From Nemertoderma westbladi (lineage: Eukaryota > Xenacoelomorpha > Nemertodermatida > Nemertodermatidae): a DNA stretch of 23,682 nt. Made by a program: the position numbers and the translations under genes. Positions 17,801 to 23,682 of this stretch are shown here, one piece after another. The number at the start of each line of letters is the position of its first letter. Positions within the stretch are counted from its first letter, which is position 1. The stretch is from the NCBI GenBank assembly GCA_032718475.1, contig JAUCBJ010002572.1:1-23682 (forward strand), written 5' to 3'. The notes beneath the pieces were generated by a model. It did not search any database. It was not told the DNA's origin and saw only the letters and a program-made list of their open reading frames with translations.

Positions 17801-20800
17801 AATAACAGAGAACATAAACAGAGAACATAAACAGAGAACAACAACAGAGAACAACAACAGAGAACAACAACAGAGAACATAAACAGAGAACATAAACAGA
17901 GAATAACAACAGAGAACAACAACAGAGAATAACAACAGAGAACATAAACAGAGAACAACAACAGAGAATAACAACAGAGAATAACAACAGAGAACAACAA
18001 CAGAGAACAACAACAGAGAACAACAACAGAGAATAACAACAGAGAATAACAACAGAGAACAACAACAGAGAACAACTACAGAGAACAACAACAGAGAATA
18101 ACAACAGAGAACAACTACAGAGAACAACAACAGAGAACAACAACAGAGAATAACAACAGAGAATAACAACAGAGAACAACAACAGAGAACAACAACAGAG
18201 AACATAACAACAGAGAACAACAACAGAGAATAACAACAGAGAACAACAACAGAGAACAACAACAGAGAATAACAACAGAGAACATCAACAGAGAATAACA
18301 ACAGAGAACATAAACAGAGAACAACAACAGAGAACAACAACAGAGAACAACAACAGAGAATAACAACAGAGAACATAAACAGAGAACAACAACAGAGAAT
18401 AACAACAGAGAATAACAACAGAGAACAACAACAGAGAACAACAACAGAGAACATAACAACAGAGAACAACAACAGAGAATAACAACAGAGAACATAAACA
18501 GAGAACAACAACAGAGAACAACAACAGAGAACAACAACAGAGAATAACAACAGAGAACATAAACAGAGAACAACAACAGAGAATAACAACAGAGAATAAC
18601 AACAGAGAACAACAACAGAGAACAACAACAGAGAACATAACAACAGAGAACAACAACAGAGAATAACAACAGAGAACATAAACAGAGAACATAAACAGAG
18701 AACAACAACAGAGAATAACAACAGAGAACAACAACAGAGAACAACAACAGAGAACATAAACAGAGAACATAAACAGAGAACATAAACAGAGAACATAAAC
18801 AGAGAACAACAACAGAGAACAACAACAGAGAACATAAAAAGAGAACAACAACAGAGAACATAAACAGAGAACAACAACAGAGAATAACAACAGAGAACAT
18901 AAACAGAGAACAACAACAGAGAATAACAACAGAGAATAACAACAGAGAACAACAACAGAGAACAACAACAGAGAACAACAACAGAGAACAACAACAGAGA
19001 ATAACAACAGAGAACAACAACAGAGAACAACAACAGAGAACATAACAACAGAGAACAACAACAGAGAACAATAACAGAGAACAACTACAGAGAACAACAA
19101 CAGAGAACAACAACAGAGAATAACAACAGAGAACATAAACAGAGAACATAAACAGAGAACAACAACAGAGAACATAAACAGAGAACATAAACAGAGAATA
19201 ACAACAGAGAACATAAACAGAGAACAACAACAGAGAATAACAACAGAGAATAACAACAGAGAACAACAACAGAGAACAACAACAGAGAACATAAACAGAG
19301 AACATAAACAGAGAACAACAACAGAGAACATAAACAGAGAATAACAACAGAGAACATAAACAGAGAATAACAACAGAGAACATAAACAGAGAACATAAAC
19401 AGAGAATAACAACAGAGAACATAAACAGAGAATAACAACAGAGAACATAAACAGAGAACATAAACAGAGAACAACAACAGAGAACATAAACAGAGAATAA
19501 CAACAGAGAACATAAACAGAGAATAACAACAGAGAACATAAACAGAGAACATAAACAGAGAATAACAACAGAGAACATAAACAGAGAATAACAACAGAGA
19601 ACATAAACAGAGAACAACAACAGAGAATAACAACAGAGAACATAAACAGAGAACAACAACAGAGAATAACAACAGAGAATAACAACAGAGAACAACAACA
19701 GAGAACAACAACAGAGAACATAAACAGAGAACATAAACAGAGAACAACAACAGAGAACATAAACAGAGAACATAAACAGAGAACAACAACAGAGAACATA
19801 AACAGAGAACATAAACAGAGAATAACAACAGAGAACATAAACAGAGAACAACAACAGAGAACAACAACAGAGAACAACAACAGAGAACAACAACAGAGAA
19901 CAACAACAGAGAACAACAACAGAGAATAACAACAGAGAACAACAACAGAGAACAACAACAGAGAACATAACAACAGAGAACAACAACAGAGAACAATAAC
20001 AGAGAACAACTACAGAGAACAACAACAGAGAACAACAACAGAGAATAACAACAGAGAACATAAACAGAGAACATAAACAGAGAACAACAACAGAGAACAT
20101 AAACAGAGAACATAAACAGAGAACAACAACAGAGAACATAAACAGAGAACAACAACAGAGAATAACAACAGAGAACATAAACAGAGAACAACAACAGAGA
20201 ATAACAACAGAGAACATAAACAGAGAACAACAACAGAGAATAACAACAGAGAATAACAACAGAGAACAACAACAGAGAACAACAACAGAGAACATAAACA
20301 GAGAACATAAACAGAGAACAACAACAGAGAACATAAACAGAGAACATAAACAGAGAACAACAACAGAGAACATAAACAGAGAACATAAACAGAGAATAAC
20401 AACAGAGAACATAAACAGAGAACAACAACAGAGAACAACAACAGAGAACAACAACAGAGAACAACAACAGAGAACAACAACAGAGAACAACAACAGAGAA
20501 TAACAACAGAGAACAACAACAGAGAACAACAACAGAGAACATAACAACAGAGAACAACAACAGAGAACAATAACAGAGAACAACTACAGAGAACAACAAC
20601 AGAGAACAACAACAGAGAATAACAACAGAGAACATAAACAGAGAACATAAACAGAGAACAACAACAGAGAACATAAACAGAGAACATAAACAGAGAACAA
20701 CAACAGAGAACATAAACAGAGAACAACAACAGAGAATAACAACAGAGAACAACAACAGAGAACAACAACAGAGAACAACAACAGAGAACAACAACAGAGA

Positions 20801-21746
20801 ACAACTACAGAGAACAACAACAGAGAATAACAACAGAGAACAACAACAGAGAACAACAACAGAGAACAACAACAGAGAACAACAACAGAGAATAACAACA
20901 GAGAACATAAACAGAGAACAACAACAGAGAATAACAACAGAGAATAACAACAGAGAACAACAACAGAGAACAACAACAGAGAACATAACAACAGAGAACA
21001 ACAACAGAGAATAACAACAGAGAACATAAACAGAGAACAACAACAGAGAACAACAACAGAGAACAACAACAGAGAACAACAACAGAGAACAACAACAGAG
21101 AACAACAACAGAGAACAACAACAGAGAATAACAACAGAGAACATAAACAGAGAACAACAACAGAGAATAACAACAGAGAATAACAACAGAGAACAACAAC
21201 AGAGAACAACAACAGAGAACATAACAACAGAGAACAACAACAGAGAACAATAACAGAGAACAACTACAGAGAACAACAACAGAGAACAACTACAGAGAAC
21301 AACAACAGAGAATAACAACAGAGAACAACAACAGAGAACAACAACAGAGAACATAAACAGAGAACATCAACAGAGAATAACAACAGAGAACAACAACAGA
21401 GAATAACAACAGAGAACATAAACAGAGAACATAAACAGAGAACAACAACAGAGAACATAAACAGAGAACATAAACAGAGAACAACAACAGAGAACATAAA
21501 CAGAGAACAACAACAGAGAATAACAACAGAGAACAACAACAGAGAACAACAACAGAGAACAACAACAGAGAACAACAACAGAGAATAACAACAGAGAACA
21601 ACAACAGAGAACAACTACAGAGAACAACAACAGAGAATAACAACAGAGAACATAAACAGAGAACAACAACAGAGAACATAAACAGAGAACAACAACAGAG
21701 AACAACAACAGAGAACAATAACAGAGAACAACAACAGAACAACAAC
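14829..21746. repeat. 6.9 kb minisatellite of 13-bp units with higher-order structure
   Basis: About 525 head-to-tail copies of CAGAGAACAACAA. Only a few unit types occur: CAGAGAACATAAA, CAGAGAATAACAA, CAGAGAACAATAA, CAGAGAACAACTA, CAGAGAACATCAA (all 13 bp) and CAGAGAACATAACAA (15 bp). T is almost absent from the plus strand. Three units make 39 bp, so each minus frame reads the same 13-residue repeat (LLLFSVVVLCCCS), and stops arise only in the rare units with CTA or TCA. The long minus-strand frames of 70-822 codons are therefore not genes. Blocks of the same unit order recur (for example following the CTA units at 19085, 20010 and 20584), showing internal segmental duplication. Confidence 0.97.
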
Positions 21747-21749
21747 AAC

Positions 21750-22350
21750 ATATTTATACGGTCCCACAATTGAATCGGTCCCAATATTATATAAGCGCTC
21801 CCATAATTGAATAGTTTTGTTGAATTGCTCTTTCAATCAGTGTATGTCACATAATTAACCTTTCCAATTATCTCATTATTTCCATATATCTAAAGGCTTT
21901 ATGACCCTAATCTATGCAATAAAAAAAAAGTCGGTTTCCTTTACTGTATGTAATAAAAAAAATCCTAAATTTTTTTCTAAACTTTTTTCCACATCATGGG
22001 GTTGAGCTGCGTCGATTGATATAACTTTCCTTGACGGACGAGCTATAGTTTCGGAGGAGTTTACATGATATACATACATACATACATAGATACATACATA
22101 ATAATTTGACAGTAAGAAGTCCTAACGTTCTTCAAATACTGTAGGCCTACATACCCTTTTAAAACGTGGACCCCAAAAGTTATAATCGTTCTAAAGAACA
22201 GATACATTAATTTTTCAATGCCGGTTTAACTTTTTCACATTATATTTATGATTGCTATCATTATGTGCGAGTTTGAGAATTTCAACCCTTAATCTTTTTT
22301 AATTAAAACCAATAATTCGTTTTTTCGAAAAAGCATTAATTATCCATCAA
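21750..22350. other. Right flank of the minisatellite, no gene
   Basis: AT-rich, with A and T homopolymers around 21920-21980, an (ACAT)n microsatellite at 22071-22100 and a TAGGCCTA octamer at 22142. Nothing coding recognised. Confidence 0.5.
22071..22100. repeat. (ACAT)n microsatellite
   Basis: TACATACATACATACATAGATACATACATA, seven tetramer copies with one G interruption. Confidence 0.85.
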
Positions 22351-22351
22351 T

Positions 22352-23146
22352 GGGGGGAAACTTGACACCTAGTGTGGGAGACTTGAACCCCCATTTCAAT
22401 TTTTGTAAATTCATACAAAAATCCATTAGAGGTGAAATAATTAATTACATGTTCAACATGTCTATTTTATAGTAGAGCAAAGAAAAAGCAAAAAATGCGA
22501 TTATTACTGTAATTTGTCATAATTATTATTCCAAATTTTATACCAATTTAGGTGGTCGTTCACATGGTTCCCCTAACAAGGGCGTAATAATTAATAGTTC
22601 ATTAAAACCGCAATAAAATTTAACGCGGTAAAGCACTTTTTCATAATAAATATCATGTATAATTTTCAATCCAGGCGCATCCTGGTGTAATGGTTCTCTA
22701 CGGGGGTGTATCTCAAGGTAGGCATTGGCCGGTTCAAGTCTCCCTGGGTTTATATAAAAAGTCCATGTGGAGAAACTTGACGCCCGAGTTCAAGTCTCCT
22801 CACATGGGCCTTTTATATATTAATTACTGTAATATAATTGCGGCTAATATATGGCAGGATAGTGCAATAAATAGTCAAAACATGTGGGTAATTACAATGA
22901 ACAAGTAACCAGACATATAAATAAGGGTGCAAATTTTCATTCGTTCTAAATCGTAAAAATTTACCTTTGAACCCAGAAAACGTTTATTGGCAATAAAACA
23001 AAAAATAACCAAAAGGTAATAAAAACATTGTTGTGCGGGTGTAGCCTACATGTAATTTACACATTATTGTGTGGTATTGTTAAATAATTTACAATAGTTT
23101 TTGAGTTCTTCAAAAAAATCAAGTCTCCCCTAAAGTCAAGTCTCCT
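22352..23146. repeat. Inverted-repeat element built on TCAAGTCTCC motifs
   Basis: The left edge has GGGGGGAAACTTGAC and GGGAGACTTGAA; the right edge has TCAAGTCTCCCC and GTCAAGTCTCCTTC, that is, two motif copies per arm in opposite orientation. Three more copies lie inside (22732, 22769, 22789), two of them forming a hairpin of about 18 bp (22763-22807). This may be a MITE of about 800 bp; no target duplication was found. A short frame at 22690-22908 is not protein-like. Confidence 0.5.
22676..22748 (+). repeat. tRNA-like sequence inside the inverted-repeat element
   Basis: CCTGGTGTAATGGTTCTCTA resembles a tRNA A box and GGTTCAAGTCTCC a B box, at tRNA-like spacing. The T stem and acceptor do not pair properly, so this is a degenerate tRNA or SINE head. 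Resemblance may be partly fortuitous. Confidence 0.35.
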
Positions 23147-23505
23147 TCACTCACTCTAGGTACAGAGAGCGTATGGTAAAGTATAAACTATCCTGAACGT
23201 AGCTACAATAAATAATTATAGGCCTACTATACTGTACATTAATTACATTTCCTAGAGCAGATCGCGAGTTAAAGTGGTTTCGAATGGGAAGTTTTATTGC
23301 ATTGAGTACAGTATATGTTTAGTGGGAAGTAACATGATAACTTTTATACCAGTTTTATAATTATTTATAATAATAATTATAGTTTATAATCATATAAATC
23401 GACTCAATGAGATTTCGCATACTCATAATACAGTAATTCCCAAATTCAACAGCAATAATTAATTGTGTGCAGGGGAATCCAGTTTAAAGGTTATGGGCCT
23501 AATAT
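23147..23505. other. Non-coding flank
   Basis: AT-rich, with TAGGCCTA at 23219. It would be the 3' flank of the gene at the right edge; no canonical AATAAA was seen near the stop codon. Confidence 0.4.
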
Positions 23506-23682
23506 TCAACCAACAACAAACGGGGACGCCTCTAAGAGTTCATTGGTCGCCAGATGTTTCTGCGGCGAGACTTTGAAGTTGCAGGGTGCATTGCCGAGGT
23601 CGTCTGGTTCATCACGTTTTATAATGAGCGAGTAACAGAGAGTTGACAAATTCGGTGTTGTCAGTTGAACATTTAAATCGTA
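23506..23682 (-). CDS. Probable C-terminal coding fragment, unknown protein (partial)
   Basis: From the right edge the minus strand is open for 58 codons to a TGA at 23506-23508. The local GC content is higher than its surroundings, and codons such as GAC CTC GGC, TGC AAC TTC and GTC TCG CCG look coding. Recognisable strings are SLIIKRDEPDDLG and NFKVSPQKHLATNELLEASP; I do not recognise the family. It could be a last exon or the end of a longer exon. The competing plus-strand frame is short and less convincing. Confidence 0.42.
   Translation of the reverse strand, partial: YDLNVQLTTPNLSTLCYSLIIKRDEPDDLGNAPCNFKVSPQKHLATNELLEASPFVVG

Noticed and set aside
14829-21746. Possible CRISPR-like or centromeric array
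   Set aside because: There are no spacers, units are contiguous and only 13 bp, and the setting is eukaryotic. A centromere role has no support from this window alone.
14673-21836. Many minus-strand open frames of 70 to 822 codons rich in Leu, Cys, Val, Phe and Ser
   Set aside because: They are translations of the 13-bp minisatellite; all three frames give the same 13-residue repeat, and frames end only where rare CTA or TCA units occur.

Overview
The window reads as animal (metazoan) nuclear DNA, most likely from a marine invertebrate; I cannot fix the phylum. Reasons: a spliced ecdysteroid-kinase-like gene with good GT/AG sites, a full-length tubulin cofactor E gene, a fibrinogen-domain membrane protein, tRNA-headed SINEs, LINE fragments, terminal-inverted-repeat (TIR) elements and a huge minisatellite. 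The octamer TAGGCCTA occurs six times outside the minisatellite.

Layout. Two exons of an EcKL/CHK-like kinase lie on the minus strand (6839-7234 and 108-270), joined in phase across a 6.57 kb intron; the gene continues past the left edge. The intron holds a single-exon fibrinogen-related type II membrane protein gene on the plus strand (1683-2689, one frameshift), a SINE, GC-rich GGGATCCCG patches, two poly-C tracts, and a 2.8 kb element (4009-6823) with about 330 bp TIRs. Between those TIRs is a broken gene for a viral or retroelement-type envelope glycoprotein. About 60 bp upstream of the kinase ATG sits a second element (7303-11197) with about 240 bp near-identical TIRs and a perfect 9 bp target duplication, as in Mutator-like elements. 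Its interior holds two LINE fragments, tRNA-like sequence and orphan coding-like fragments, but no transposase that I recognise. A candidate 5' UTR donor at 11380/11381 and an acceptor at 7244/7245 suggest this element lies in a 5' UTR intron of the kinase.

TBCE (12506-14095, minus) is one uninterrupted exon with CAP-Gly, LRR and ubiquitin-like regions. A perfect RFX X-box lies about 380 bp upstream. From about 14829 to 21746 there is a 6.9 kb minisatellite of a 13-bp unit (CAGAGAACAACAA and a few variants) with higher-order duplications; the very long minus-strand ORFs there are an artefact of composition. The right flank holds a roughly 800 bp inverted-repeat element built on TCAAGTCTCC motifs and, at the edge, a probable C-terminal coding fragment on the minus strand.

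The genes do not form a pathway. The interest is structural: a host gene whose large introns house another gene and cargo-carrying TIR elements, and a TBCE gene placed between an X-box and a massive tandem array.
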